A stretch of DNA of 64,000 bases from Luteimonas abyssi (GTDB taxonomy: Bacteria; Pseudomonadota; Gammaproteobacteria; Xanthomonadales; Xanthomonadaceae). The notes below the pieces were generated by a model that saw only the letters and a program-made list of their open reading frames with translations, was not told the DNA's origin and did not search any database. The stretch is from NCBI RefSeq assembly GCF_001482195.1, contig NZ_KQ759763.1, positions 768,220 through 832,219 of the forward strand, in the 5' to 3' direction. Positions 19,740 through 29,052 of this stretch are shown here, piece by piece (position 1 is the stretch's first letter; each line of letters opens with the position of its first letter). Made by a program: the position numbers and the translations under genes.

Positions 19740-19864
19740 GACGCGTCCTGCGCTTCCGCGACGGAGATGCACCGTTTAACGCATTGTTTTCCCTTTTTCC
19801 GCGGCAGGCGCCCAGCGTTTGGGGTGCGGCGCTCCGGCCGCGACGAAACGCAAGGTATTCACGC

Positions 19865-20080
19865 ATGCGCAAGGGATGGATCGCAGCGGCCGCGGCCGCA
19901 TTGTTGGTGGGTGGTGGAATCGTCGGCGTCGCCGGCGCGAACTTCGCCGGCACGGACATGTACTACGACGACGACGGTGTGCTTGTGGGCGAGGCGAACT
20001 TCAACTGCCGCCCCAACCAGGCTTGGGGCGTGGTGACCGAGAATGTCGTCACCCGCGCGGGCTGCGGCCTGTCGCAGTAG
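19865..20080 (+). CDS. Small secreted protein of unknown function
   Basis: A 71-residue protein: signal peptide (basic start MRKGW, then a long Ala/Gly/Val core ending near VAGA, about residue 25), followed by a mature peptide of about 45 residues with an acidic patch (DMYYDDDG) and two cysteines (in FNCRPN and AGCGLSQ) that could form one disulfide. The YY-D-DG-V-GE pattern followed by a Cys resembles the many short exported proteins of Xanthomonadaceae (DUF6289-like layout), but I cannot assign a family firmly. It sits between the HAD gene and pyk, with a strong hairpin right after it. Confidence 0.6.
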   Translation: MRKGWIAAAAAALLVGGGIVGVAGANFAGTDMYYDDDGVLVGEANFNCRPNQAWGVVTENVVTRAGCGLSQ

Positions 20081-20098
20081 TCCACGCCGCGCCATGAC

Positions 20099-20136
20099 GG
20101 AGCGCGTGTCCCGCGGACAACCGGGACATGCGCTCC
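20099..20136 (+). terminator. 15-bp stem-loop after the small secreted gene
   Basis: The arms 20099-20113 and 20122-20136 pair over 15 positions with one G-T wobble (GGAGCGC.TGTCCCG against CGGGACA.GCGCTCC). It begins 18 bases after the stop of the small gene and ends 61 bases before the pyk start. It has no T-run, so it may be a terminator or an RNA-stability hairpin. Confidence 0.55.
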
Positions 20137-20197
20137 GGTACGGAGGTCACGTCGTGTTCACGTGTGTTAGGTTTCCGGGCTCGCACAGGAGCCCGAC

Positions 20198-21667
20198 GTG
20201 ACAGACGAACACCGCCGCCGTACCCGTATCCTCGCCACGCTCGGTCCCGCGACCGATGCCCCCGGCGTTCTCGACGCGATCCTCCAGGCGGGGGTCGACG
20301 TGGTCCGGCTGAACTTCTCCCATGGTGATCCGGCATCGCAGAAGGCACGTGCGCAGGCCGTCCGCGAGGCCGCGCTTCGCGTCGGCGCCGAGGTCGGCAT
20401 CCTGGCCGATCTGCCGGGACCGAAGATCCGCATCGAGCGTTTCGAGAACGGCCGCGTGCAGCTGCGCGCGGGCGAGCGCTTCGATCTGGTCGCCAGCGAG
20501 GACGCACCGCCGGGCAACGAGCGCGAGGTCGGCCTGAGCTACCTCGGCCTGCCCGACGACGTGAGGCCGGGCGATGTGCTGCTGCTCGACGACGGCGTGG
20601 TGCAGTTGCGGGTGGAGTCGGTGGACAAGCCGCGTATCGTCACCACCGTGCTCAACGACAGTACGCTGTCCGACCGCAAGGGGCTCAACCGGCTCGGCGG
20701 TGGGCTGTCCCTGGGCGCGCTGACCGATCACGACCGCTCGCTGATCAAGGTGGCGGCCGAACTGGATGTGGACTTCATCGCGGTGTCCTTCTGTCGCAAC
20801 GCCGCCGACATGGAAGAGGCGCGCGCACTGGCCCGTGCGGCGGGCAGCGACGCCGCGCTGGTGTCGAAGATCGAGCGTGCCGAGGCGATCGAGAATCTGG
20901 GCGAGATCATCGATGCCAGCGACGTGGTGATGGTCGCGCGCGGCGATCTGGGCGTGGAGATCGGCGATGCCGAGCTGCCCGGCCTGCAGAAGAAGATCAT
21001 CCGCGAGTCGCTGGCGCGCGACCGTGTGGTCATCACCGCCACCCAGATGCTGCAATCGATGGTGGATTCGCCGATTCCGACCCGGGCCGAAGTGCTCGAT
21101 GTCGCCAATGCGGTCATCGACGGTACCGATGCGGTGATGCTGTCGGCCGAATCCGCTGCGGGCAACTATCCGCTGCGTGCCGTCGAGGCGATGGCGCGGA
21201 TCTGCATCGGCGCCGAGAAGCAGTTCAGCCACGACACCGACTTCGAGCAGGCGCAGCGCAACCTGGAGCGTGCCGACCAGGCCATCGCGATGGCGGCGAT
21301 GTTCCTCACCGAGCACATCGGCGTGCGCGCCATCGTGGCGATGACCGAATCCGGCGGCACCGCGCGTTTCCTGTCGCGGTTCCGCTCCAAGGCGCCGATT
21401 TTCGCGTTCTCGCGTCACGCCGGCGCGCGGCGGCGCATGCGGCTGATGCGCGATGTGTTCGCGTTCGACTACGACAGCCGTGGTCAGACACCCCGTCAGG
21501 CGGCGCGCGGCAGCATCCAGACCCTGGTCGAGGCCGGCATGCTGTCGCCGGGCGAGCGGGTGGCGTTCACCAGCGGCGAGCACATGGAAACCCACGGGGC
21601 GACCAATACGCTGCGCCTGCTGCAGGTGGGTGCCGACGGCAAGGCGGAAGGCCTGGGCGAGCTCTAG
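20198..21667 (+). CDS. pyk: Pyruvate kinase
   Basis: A 489-residue cytosolic enzyme converting phosphoenolpyruvate and ADP to pyruvate and ATP. It has the N-terminal RRTRILATLGPATD and VVRLNFSHGDP, the lid-like B domain inserted after DLPGPKIRIE, the catalytic Lys in LVSKIERAEA, the metal ligands in ARGDLGVEIG, and ITATQMLQSMVDSPIPTRAE with the potassium/PEP-binding residues. The C-terminal regulatory domain is present. The start is GTG at 20198, with AGGAG eight bases ahead; the second residue on reads TDEHRRRTRIL. It follows the pgk-HAD unit. Confidence 0.97.
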   Translation: MTDEHRRRTRILATLGPATDAPGVLDAILQAGVDVVRLNFSHGDPASQKARAQAVREAALRVGAEVGILADLPGPKIRIERFENGRVQLRAGERFDLVASEDAPPGNEREVGLSYLGLPDDVRPGDVLLLDDGVVQLRVESVDKPRIVTTVLNDSTLSDRKGLNRLGGGLSLGALTDHDRSLIKVAAELDVDFIAVSFCRNAADMEEARALARAAGSDAALVSKIERAEAIENLGEIIDASDVVMVARGDLGVEIGDAELPGLQKKIIRESLARDRVVITATQMLQSMVDSPIPTRAEVLDVANAVIDGTDAVMLSAESAAGNYPLRAVEAMARICIGAEKQFSHDTDFEQAQRNLERADQAIAMAAMFLTEHIGVRAIVAMTESGGTARFLSRFRSKAPIFAFSRHAGARRRMRLMRDVFAFDYDSRGQTPRQAARGSIQTLVEAGMLSPGERVAFTSGEHMETHGATNTLRLLQVGADGKAEGLGEL

Positions 21668-21719
21668 CGTCTCCCGGATGCCGTGCGGCCCCGTCTCCCG
21701 TCCGTTGGCGAGGGGGGCC

Positions 21720-21800
21720 ACGCATGCCGCAACCGATTCCCTTCTCCCGCCTGTGGGGGAAGGGGCCCCGAAAGGGCGGACGAGGGCGGGCCCACCCCGT
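21720..21800. repeat. GC-rich intergenic hairpin element before aldolase
   Basis: CCCTTCTCCC (21739-21748) and GGGGGAAGGG (21755-21764) pair over ten positions with one G-T wobble. They are followed by CCCCGAAAGGGCGGA and a GGGCGGGCCC stretch. This wording is typical of dispersed intergenic repeats in Xanthomonadaceae. It ends just before a TACAAT hexamer (21809-21814), a possible -10 element for the aldolase gene. Confidence 0.5.
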
Positions 21801-21847
21801 CTCCGGGCTACAATCGTGGCCCTTTTGCAAATGCCCACCCCGTACCC

Positions 21848-22858
21848 ATGAGCATCGAACAGCTTGCAGAGACCGCCCAGGCCATGGTGGCCCCCGGCAA
21901 GGGCATCATCGCCATCGACGAGTCGACCTCGACGCTCGCCAAGCGCTTCGCGGCGGTCGGCATCCCGAACAACGAGGAAAACCGTCGCGCCTATCGCGAA
22001 CTGCTGCTGACCACGCCGAAGCTGGGGGAGTACATCAGCGGCGCGATCCTGTTCGACGAAACCATCCGCCAGTCGACCAAGGCCGGCGTGCCCTTCACCC
22101 GGGTGATGGCCGACAGCGGGATCATTCCGGGCATCAAGGTCGACCGCGGTACGCACGCACTGGCGGGTTTCCCGGGCGAACTGGTCACCGAAGGTCTCGA
22201 CGGCCTGCGTGAGCGCCTGAAGGAGTACTACAAGCTCGGCGCGCGTTTCGCCAAGTGGCGTGCGGTGATCACCATCGGCGAGGACATGCCCTCGGGCAGC
22301 TGCATCGAGGCCAACAGCCACGCGCTGGCCCGCTACGCGGCGCTGTGCCAGGAGAACGGGCTGGTGCCGATGGTCGAGCCGGAAGTCCTGATGGACGGCG
22401 ACCACGACATCGAAACCGCCTACGAGGTCAACGAGGTGGTGCTGCGGTCCCTGTTCGAGGCGCTGTACAACCAGGGCGTGATGCTTGAAGGCACGATTCT
22501 GAAGGCGGCGATGGTGGTGCCGGGTGCCGACAGCGACGAGAGCGCGGAAGTGGACGAGGTCGCGACCTCGACCCTGATGTGCCTGAAGTCGGCGGTGCCC
22601 GCGATCCTGCCCGGGATCGTGTTCCTGTCCGGCGGGCAGTCCGACGAAGCGGCGACCGCGCATCTGGACGCGATGAACCGTCTGGGGCCGAACCCGTGGC
22701 CGCTGTCGTTCTCGTACGGCCGCGCGATGCAGCAGGCGGCGCTGAAGCTGTGGTCGCAGGACCTGACCGGCAACATCGCCAAGGCGCAACAGACGGTCTA
22801 CGCACGGGCTCGCGAGAACGGCCTGGCCGCGCTCGGCCAGTGGACCCACGGCGGCTGA
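21848..22858 (+). CDS. Class I fructose-bisphosphate aldolase
   Basis: A 336-residue Schiff-base aldolase of the animal/plant-like class I family, cleaving fructose 1,6-bisphosphate. Clear features are the start LAETAQAMVAPGKGIIAIDEST, ANSHALARYAALCQENGLVPMVEPEVLMDG, and the Schiff-base lysine in LEGTILKAAMVVPG. C-terminal FLSGGQSDEAATAHLDAMN and LSFSYGRAMQQAALKLW are also standard. No metal is needed, unlike class II enzymes. The gene closes the gap-pgk-pyk-aldolase group. A TACAAT element lies 33 bases before the ATG. Confidence 0.95.
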   Translation: MSIEQLAETAQAMVAPGKGIIAIDESTSTLAKRFAAVGIPNNEENRRAYRELLLTTPKLGEYISGAILFDETIRQSTKAGVPFTRVMADSGIIPGIKVDRGTHALAGFPGELVTEGLDGLRERLKEYYKLGARFAKWRAVITIGEDMPSGSCIEANSHALARYAALCQENGLVPMVEPEVLMDGDHDIETAYEVNEVVLRSLFEALYNQGVMLEGTILKAAMVVPGADSDESAEVDEVATSTLMCLKSAVPAILPGIVFLSGGQSDEAATAHLDAMNRLGPNPWPLSFSYGRAMQQAALKLWSQDLTGNIAKAQQTVYARARENGLAALGQWTHGG

Positions 22859-22881
22859 CGGGACTGCCCCTGCCGTCTCCG

Positions 22882-22906
22882 CGACGCCGGCCTCGGGCCG
22901 GCGTCG
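22882..22906 (+). terminator. Hairpin after aldolase gene
   Basis: CGACGCCGGCC (22882-22892), TCG loop, GGCCGGCGTCG (22896-22906) form a perfect 11-bp stem 23 bases past the aldolase stop. No T-run follows. Confidence 0.55.
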
Positions 22907-23000
22907 TCGCGTGGGTCGACCGTCATGCGCGCCGTCGCGACCTTGCCATCATGACGGCCGCGCTAGGCTCCGGGCATTGCCTCCGAAGGAGAAGATCGCC

Positions 23001-23477
23001 ATGCGCAGCGCTGCCGAAGCCTCCGCCCGCCTGCATGTGCCGTTGTCGGTGCAGGACGCGCTGCGGCGCGGACGTCCTGGCGAGGCCGCGCGTCTGCTGC
23101 GGGAGGCCAATCCCGGGCTGGACCCCGCGCGCGCGAAGGCAGCGGTGGCCGACGTGGCCCGGCACCCGCCCGGCCAGCTGGAGGGCATGGATGCGCCTGC
23201 AGGCGATTGCGATACCTTGCCGACCGAGGTCGCGGCCAAGCTGGCCACCGGCAACACGCGCGACGCGGCGCGGCGGTTGCGCGAGACGCAACCGGGGTTG
23301 AGCGAGGAGGAAGCGCAGAAGACCGTGGAGCGGCACGCCTCGCCGCTGATGCGGCAGGCGCGCACGGAGACCGTGGTGCACGGCGACAGCGGACAGCTCG
23401 GCTGGTTGGGCTGGGTGCTGCTCCTGCTGGTGGCCGCAGGCGGCATGGCGTTCTGGCAGGCCGGCGGCACGGGCTGA
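23001..23477 (+). CDS. Membrane-anchored protein with two L7/L12-like repeats
   Basis: A 158-residue protein with one C-terminal membrane helix (LGWLGWVLLLLVAAGGMAFW, about residues 133-152) and two similar units: residues about 18-54 (LRRGRPGEAARLLREANPGLDPARAKAAV) and about 73-107 (LATGNTRDAARRLRETQPGLSEEEAQKTV). Each has the pattern G-x-x-x-EA-x-x-LRE-x-x-GL-x-x-x-A-x-x-x-V, which looks like the helix-turn-helix part of the ribosomal L7/L12 C-terminal domain. That relation is inference. The start at 23001 has a GAAGGAGAAG ribosome-binding site. Function unknown; it may be a tail-anchored adaptor facing the cytoplasm. Confidence 0.7.
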   Translation: MRSAAEASARLHVPLSVQDALRRGRPGEAARLLREANPGLDPARAKAAVADVARHPPGQLEGMDAPAGDCDTLPTEVAAKLATGNTRDAARRLRETQPGLSEEEAQKTVERHASPLMRQARTETVVHGDSGQLGWLGWVLLLLVAAGGMAFWQAGGTG

Positions 23478-23573
23478 CACGCGCCCGGTCTCGTTCCGGG
23501 CCCCGGGCCACCGGCCGGCCGACCCGGGAGCGCCCCTTCGAGCACGCGCGTTCTCGACGGCCGTCCGGCGCGG

Positions 23574-24530
23574 TCAGGGCAGACCGGCCAGCCAGTCCTC
23601 GTCCGTGCCTTCGTTGACGCCTTCGAACAGCGGGGTGGAGAAGTAGCGTTCGCCGGTGTCGGGGAGCATGGTGAGGACGACGTCGCCCTCCGGGGCCTGC
23701 CGCGCGACCTCCAGTGCGGCCGACAGCGTGGCGCCGGCGGAGATGCCCACGAAGATGCCTTCCTCGGCGGCCAGGCGGCGGGCGGTCGCGATCGCGTCGG
23801 CATCGGCGACCGACAACACCGCGTGCGCGGCGTCCGCATTCAACACCTCGGGCACGAAGTCCGGAGTCCAGCCCTGGATCTTGTGCGGGGCCCAGTCGCC
23901 GCCCTGTAGAAGGGCAGCGCCGGCCGGCTCGCAGGCGGTGATGCGGACCTCGGGCCGGGCGACGCGCAAGACTTCCCCGACACCGGTGAGGGTGCCGCCG
24001 GTACCCCAGCCGGTGACGAAATGATCCAACCGGCGGCCGGCGAAGTCGCGCAGGATCTCGGCGGCGGTGGTGTTGCGGTGGTAGGCGGGGTTGGCGGGGT
24101 TCTGGAACTGGCGGGCGAGGAACCAGCCGTGCTTCTCGGCAAGTTCCTCGGCCTTGCGGACCATGCCGCTGCCGCGCTCGGCGGCGGGGGTCAGGATGAC
24201 CTTGGCGCCGTAGGCGCGCATCAGCTTGCGGCGCTCGATCGAGAAGGTCTCGACCATGGTGGCGACGAACTTGTAGCCGCGCGCGGCACAGACCATGGCG
24301 AGCGCGATGCCGGTGTTGCCGGAAGTGGCTTCCACGATCGTGTCGCCGGGCTTGATCAGCCCGCGGGCCTCGGCGTCGAGGACGATCGCCAGCGCCAGCC
24401 GGTCCTTGACCGAGCCGCCGGGGTTGAAGCTCTCCACCTTGGCGTAGAGTTCGACGTGGGGCGGGGCGATGCGATGCAGGCGGACCACGGGGGTCCGGCC
24501 GATGGTGTCGAGGATCGAGTCGTGGATCAT
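23574..24530 (-). CDS. cysK: Cysteine synthase (O-acetylserine sulfhydrylase)
   Basis: A 318-residue PLP enzyme making cysteine from O-acetylserine and sulfide. The PLP lysine is in FNPGGSVKDRLAL, the substrate loop is EATSGNTGIALA, and the phosphate-binding glycines are in TGWGTGGTLTGVGEVL. The C-terminal SAGATLSAAL and TMLPDTGERYFST complete the CysK/CysM pattern. The start at 24530 follows an AAGGAG ribosome-binding site. It is divergent from the RND efflux genes, with a 200-base shared upstream region. CysK versus CysM cannot be settled by eye. Confidence 0.94.
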   Translation of the reverse strand: MIHDSILDTIGRTPVVRLHRIAPPHVELYAKVESFNPGGSVKDRLALAIVLDAEARGLIKPGDTIVEATSGNTGIALAMVCAARGYKFVATMVETFSIERRKLMRAYGAKVILTPAAERGSGMVRKAEELAEKHGWFLARQFQNPANPAYHRNTTAAEILRDFAGRRLDHFVTGWGTGGTLTGVGEVLRVARPEVRITACEPAGAALLQGGDWAPHKIQGWTPDFVPEVLNADAAHAVLSVADADAIATARRLAAEEGIFVGISAGATLSAALEVARQAPEGDVVLTMLPDTGERYFSTPLFEGVNEGTDEDWLAGLP

Positions 24531-24730
24531 GCCGCTGCTCCTTGAAGGGGGACGGGAGCCGGCCCACGTGCAGGGGGCGCCGGGTCCGCCCGAGCATCGC
24601 TCGTAACGCCCGGGGGCGCCACCGGTTGACATGGAACAGTCTGTGCGGGCCCATGCCTGACGACACAGGGAAATCACGCATCAGACCGTTAACATCGCGT
24701 GGTTTTTGACTCGCTCCCCGCGCAGCCCCC

Positions 24731-25879
24731 ATGCAGCCATCGCGTTTCCTTCCGTCGCCACTCCGTCTGGCGGCCCCCCTCCTGTCGGTCCTGCTGGTCG
24801 CATGCGGAGGCGGTGGCGACGCGGCACCCCAAGGCAGCCAGGCGGCCGTGGTCACCACCACGGGCGTGGCCATGCGCGACTGGAACGACACCATCCCCGC
24901 CCTGGGCACCGTCCAGTCGCGCGAGTCCGTCATGGTGACCGCGAACGTGAGCGAGGTCGTCCAGCGGGTGCATTTCGAAAGTGGCCAGGAGGTCGATCAG
25001 GGGGCCACCCTGGTGACGCTCGCCGGCAACCAGCAGCAGGCGGCCCTGGTCGCGGCGGAGGCGGCCGCGCAGGAAGCCGATCGCCTGTTCGAGCGGCAGA
25101 AGCAGCTCGCCGAGCAGCGGCTGATCTCGACCGCGTCGCTGGACACCCAGAGCTCGCTGCGCGATGTCGCCCGGGCGCGGGTGGAGGAAATCCGCGCCAA
25201 TCTGGGCGACCGCCAGATCCGCGCACCGTTCGCGGGCGTGCTCGGCATCCGCCGGGTGAGCCCCGGTGCGCTGGTGCAGCCGGGCACCGAGATCGCCACG
25301 CTCGACGACATCTCCAGCGTCTATGTCGACTTCACCGTGCCGGAGGCGCAACTGGCGAATCTGGCCGTGGGGCAGACCCTGCTCGGCACCAGCGTCGCCT
25401 ACCCGGACCGCACGTTCCAGGGCCGGGTCAGCACGGTCGACCCGCGAATCGACCCCTCCACCCGCGCAGTCGCCGTACGCGGCGACTTCCCGAACCCGGA
25501 TCGGATCCTGCGTCCGGGCATGCTGGTGCAGATCGACCTGCAACGGCCGACGCGCCAGGCGCTGGTGGTGCCCGAGATCGCCGTGGTGCAGGTCGGGCGC
25601 GACACCTTCGTCTACCGCGTGTTGCCCGACGATACCGTCGAGCAGGTGCCGGTACGCATCGGCGCGCGCGTGTCGGGCCTGGCGGAGATCGTCGAGGGCC
25701 TGACCCCGGGCGACCGCATCGTGGTCGACGGCACCGGCAAGCTGCGTCCGGGCATGTCGATCGAGGAAGCCGTACCCGGAAGCGCGCCCGACCCGGAAGC
25801 CCCCGAGGTCGACGACGAGCGCGCGATCGTGCCCGAGACCACCCTCAACCCGTCGCCCGACGCCGTTCCGCAGGGCTGA
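24731..25879 (+). CDS. RND efflux periplasmic adaptor lipoprotein
   Basis: A 382-residue HlyD-type membrane-fusion protein. The signal peptide ends in the lipobox LLVAC with C25 lipidated. The order is barrel-sandwich half (about 50-85), a short alpha-helical hairpin (about 85-135, QAALVAAEAAAQEADRLFERQKQLAEQ), the second sandwich half (RQIRAPFAGVLGIRRVSPGALV type), a beta-barrel and a membrane-proximal domain. It bridges the inner-membrane pump encoded next to an outer-membrane channel. It starts the efflux operon, 35 bases before the pump gene. No outer-membrane factor gene is adjacent. Confidence 0.93.
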   Translation: MQPSRFLPSPLRLAAPLLSVLLVACGGGGDAAPQGSQAAVVTTTGVAMRDWNDTIPALGTVQSRESVMVTANVSEVVQRVHFESGQEVDQGATLVTLAGNQQQAALVAAEAAAQEADRLFERQKQLAEQRLISTASLDTQSSLRDVARARVEEIRANLGDRQIRAPFAGVLGIRRVSPGALVQPGTEIATLDDISSVYVDFTVPEAQLANLAVGQTLLGTSVAYPDRTFQGRVSTVDPRIDPSTRAVAVRGDFPNPDRILRPGMLVQIDLQRPTRQALVVPEIAVVQVGRDTFVYRVLPDDTVEQVPVRIGARVSGLAEIVEGLTPGDRIVVDGTGKLRPGMSIEEAVPGSAPDPEAPEVDDERAIVPETTLNPSPDAVPQG

Positions 25880-25914
25880 GCCCGCGCGCCCGCCTGACGT
25901 AGCCCCGAGTTCCC

Positions 25915-28900
25915 ATGCGCCTTTCCGATCTGTCCATCAAGCGTCCGGTATTCGCGGTGGTGATGAGCCTGCTGCTCATCGTGCTGGGGATCATGTCGTT
26001 CTCCCGCCTCACCCTGCGCGAGATGCCCAACATCGATCCGCCGATCGTGTCGGTGTCGGTGAACTATCCCGGCGCATCCGCGGCGGTGGTCGAGACCCGC
26101 GTCACCCAGATCATCGAGGACGCGCTGGCCGGCATCGAGGGCATCCGCTCGCTGGAATCGCGCAGCCGCAACGGCAGCTCGGGCATCACCCTCGAGTTCA
26201 ACGTGAACCGCGACATCGAGGCCGCCGCCAACGACGTGCGCGATGCGGTCAGCCGGGTGATGGACCGGATGCCGATCGAGGCCGATCCGCCGGAAGTCGA
26301 GAAGGCCGAATCCGACGGCGACGTGATCGTCTGGCTCAACATGCGCTCCGACACCATGGACACGCTGGAGCTGACCGACTACGCCGACCGCTACGTGGTC
26401 GACCGGTTGTCGTCGCTCGACGGCGTGGCCCGTGTGGTACTGGGCGGCAACCAGCGGTACTCGATGCGGATCTGGCTCGATCGCGACGCCATGGCGGCGC
26501 GCGGGATCACCGCCAGCGACGTCGAGACCGCGCTGCGCAACGAGAACGTCGAGCTGCCGGCCGGCAGCATCGAGTCGGAAACCCGCGACTTCACGCTGCG
26601 CGTCGAGCGCGGCTACCGCGAACCCGAGCAGTTCGCGCAGATGCCGCTGCGCAAGGGCGAGGACGGCTACGTGGTCCGGATGGGCGACATCGCCCAGGTC
26701 GAGATCGGGCCGCGCGAACGTCGTGCCTATCTGCGCAGCAACTTCGTGCCCAACGTGGGGCTCGGCATCGTGCGCACCTCCACCGCGAACCCGCTGGACG
26801 TGGTGCGCCTGGCCCGGGACGAGGCCGAGCGTGTCCAGGACACGTTGCCTCCGGGCACCGACATCTTCGTCGCCTACGACGGCACCGTCTTCATCGAGGA
26901 GTCGATCAAGCGCGTGTACTGGACGCTGGGCGAGGCGATGGTGCTGGTGATCCTGGTGATCTGGCTGTTTCTGGGCAGTTTCCGTTCGGCGGTGATCCCG
27001 GCGGTGACCGTGCCGGTGTGCCTGGTCGCGGCGTTCATCGGCCTGTACGTCTTCGGGTTCTCGATCAACCTGCTGACCCTGCTGGCGCTGGTGTTGTGCA
27101 TCGGTCTGGTGGTCGACGACGCGATCGTGGTGCTGGAGAACGTGCAGCGCCGCGCCGATCTCGGAGAGCCTCCGCTGGTGGCGGCGGCGCGCGGGACCAA
27201 ACAGGTGGCCTTCGCGGTGATCGCGACCACCGCGGTGCTGGTGGCGGTATTCCTGCCGGTGGGGTTCATGGAAGGCAACAGTGGCCGCCTGATGCGCGAG
27301 CTGGCGGTGGCGCTGGCGGGTGCGGTGGCGCTGTCGGCATTCGTCGCGCTGACGCTCACGCCGATGATGTGTTCGAAGCTGGTCCGGCCGCACGGCACCA
27401 AGCAGAGCCGCTTCAACGAGTGGATCAACCGCCAGCTCGACCGCGTCAGCCAGGCCTACGGCCGCCAGGTGTCGCGCCTCGTCGGCCTGCCGGGCAAGCG
27501 CACGCTTGGCATCATGCTCGGGGTGATGGCGCTGTGCCTGGTGGCGTCCGCGCTGCTGTTCACCCGCGTGCCCAGCGAGCTGGCGCCGGCCGAGGACCGC
27601 GGCCGCTTCTTCGTCATGGTCGACGGACCGGAAGGTGCCGGTTTCGACTACACCGTGTCGCAGCTGCAGCAGGTGGAGCGGATGATGGCCGGCTTCATCG
27701 GCGACGACCAGCCGATCCAGCGGGTGAACTCCCGCGCGCCGCGCGGATGGGGCGGTGGCCAGGAAATGCACACCGCGCAGATCATCGTGTTCATGCAGGA
27801 CTGGAACCAGCGCTCGGTAACGGCCGAGGACGTGATCCGCGAACTGCGCCCGGAGTTCAACTCGCTGCCCGGGGTGCAGGTGCGTGCCAACGTGCCGGGC
27901 GGCCTGATCAGCACACGCGGACAGCGCTACCAGATCGTGCTCGGCGGGCCGAACTACGAGGAACTGGCCGAGTGGCGCGACCGCATGATGGTGCGGATGG
28001 AGGAGAACCCCGGCATCGTCGACGTCGATTCCGACTACAAGGAAACCCGGCCGCAGATGCGCGTCGACATCGACCGCGTGCGCGCCGCCGATCTCGGCGT
28101 GCCGGTCACCGAGATCGGCCGCACTCTCGAGACCATGATGGGCGCTCGCCAGGTCACCACCTACGTCGACGACGGCGAGGAGTACGACGTCATGCTGCAG
28201 GCCAGCCGTGGCAGCCGCATGCAGCCCTCCGATCTCGAGAACACCTACGTGCGTGCCCGCACCGGCGAACTGGTGCCGTTGTCCAACCTGGTCACGCTCA
28301 GCGAGATCGCCGAGCCCGGCCAGTTCAACCGCTTCAACCGCATGCGCGCGATCACCATCTCCGGCGGCCTGGCGCCCGGCTACACCATGGGCGAGGCGCT
28401 CGAGTGGAGCTACCAGGTCGCGTCCGAGGAGCTGCCCGACTACGCCCAGATCAACTGGAAGGGCGAGGCGCGGGAGTACCAGGAGACCGGCGGAGCGGTG
28501 GTGCTGACCTTCGCGCTCGCGTTGCTGGTGGTCTACCTGGTGCTGGCCGCGCAGTTCGAGAGCTTCCTCCATCCGATCACGATCATGCTCACCGTGCCGC
28601 TGGCCGTGCTCGGCGCGCTGGCCGGGTTGTGGATCACCGGGGGCACGCTGAATCTCTTCAGCCAGATCGGCATCATCATTCTGGTCGGCCTGGCGGCGAA
28701 GAACGGCATCCTGATCGTGGAGTTCGCCAACCAACTGCGCGACGAGGGACGCAGCGTGGGCGAGGCGATCGCCGAAGCGGCCGCGATCCGCCTGCGTCCG
28801 ATCCTGATGACCGCCGCGGCGACGGTGATGGGCGCGATCCCGCTGATCGTGGCGACTGGGCCGGGCTCGGCCAGCCGCGCCACGATCGGTGTGGTGATCA

Positions 28901-29052
28901 TTGCCGGCGTGGCGTTCGCCACGTTCCTGACCCTTTATGTGGTGCCCGCGTTCTATTCGCTGCTGGCGCCGTACACCCGTTCGCCGGAGGCGCTGGCGCA
29001 GGAGCTGGAACGGCTGGAACAGGCCACCCCGACCGTGGGCGGCCATGCCTGA
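25915..29052 (+). CDS. RND family multidrug efflux permease
   Basis: A 1045-residue inner-membrane proton antiporter with the twofold repeat of the AcrB/MexB family: twelve helices, with large periplasmic loops after helices 1 and 7. Helix 1 starts at residue 12 (VFAVVMSLLLIVLG). The proton-relay acidic pair is in helix 4 (CIGLVVDDAIVVLENVQRR), and helix 6 carries LTPMMCSKL. The second half repeats this with GLAAKNGILIVEFANQLRD. The family pumps drugs, dyes or lipophilic metabolites. The stop overlaps the ATG of the acetyltransferase gene by eight bases. The closest subgroup (MexF-, TriC- or AcrB-like) is not fixed. Confidence 0.95.
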   Translation: MRLSDLSIKRPVFAVVMSLLLIVLGIMSFSRLTLREMPNIDPPIVSVSVNYPGASAAVVETRVTQIIEDALAGIEGIRSLESRSRNGSSGITLEFNVNRDIEAAANDVRDAVSRVMDRMPIEADPPEVEKAESDGDVIVWLNMRSDTMDTLELTDYADRYVVDRLSSLDGVARVVLGGNQRYSMRIWLDRDAMAARGITASDVETALRNENVELPAGSIESETRDFTLRVERGYREPEQFAQMPLRKGEDGYVVRMGDIAQVEIGPRERRAYLRSNFVPNVGLGIVRTSTANPLDVVRLARDEAERVQDTLPPGTDIFVAYDGTVFIEESIKRVYWTLGEAMVLVILVIWLFLGSFRSAVIPAVTVPVCLVAAFIGLYVFGFSINLLTLLALVLCIGLVVDDAIVVLENVQRRADLGEPPLVAAARGTKQVAFAVIATTAVLVAVFLPVGFMEGNSGRLMRELAVALAGAVALSAFVALTLTPMMCSKLVRPHGTKQSRFNEWINRQLDRVSQAYGRQVSRLVGLPGKRTLGIMLGVMALCLVASALLFTRVPSELAPAEDRGRFFVMVDGPEGAGFDYTVSQLQQVERMMAGFIGDDQPIQRVNSRAPRGWGGGQEMHTAQIIVFMQDWNQRSVTAEDVIRELRPEFNSLPGVQVRANVPGGLISTRGQRYQIVLGGPNYEELAEWRDRMMVRMEENPGIVDVDSDYKETRPQMRVDIDRVRAADLGVPVTEIGRTLETMMGARQVTTYVDDGEEYDVMLQASRGSRMQPSDLENTYVRARTGELVPLSNLVTLSEIAEPGQFNRFNRMRAITISGGLAPGYTMGEALEWSYQVASEELPDYAQINWKGEAREYQETGGAVVLTFALALLVVYLVLAAQFESFLHPITIMLTVPLAVLGALAGLWITGGTLNLFSQIGIIILVGLAAKNGILIVEFANQLRDEGRSVGEAIAEAAAIRLRPILMTAAATVMGAIPLIVATGPGSASRATIGVVIIAGVAFATFLTLYVVPAFYSLLAPYTRSPEALAQELERLEQATPTVGGHA

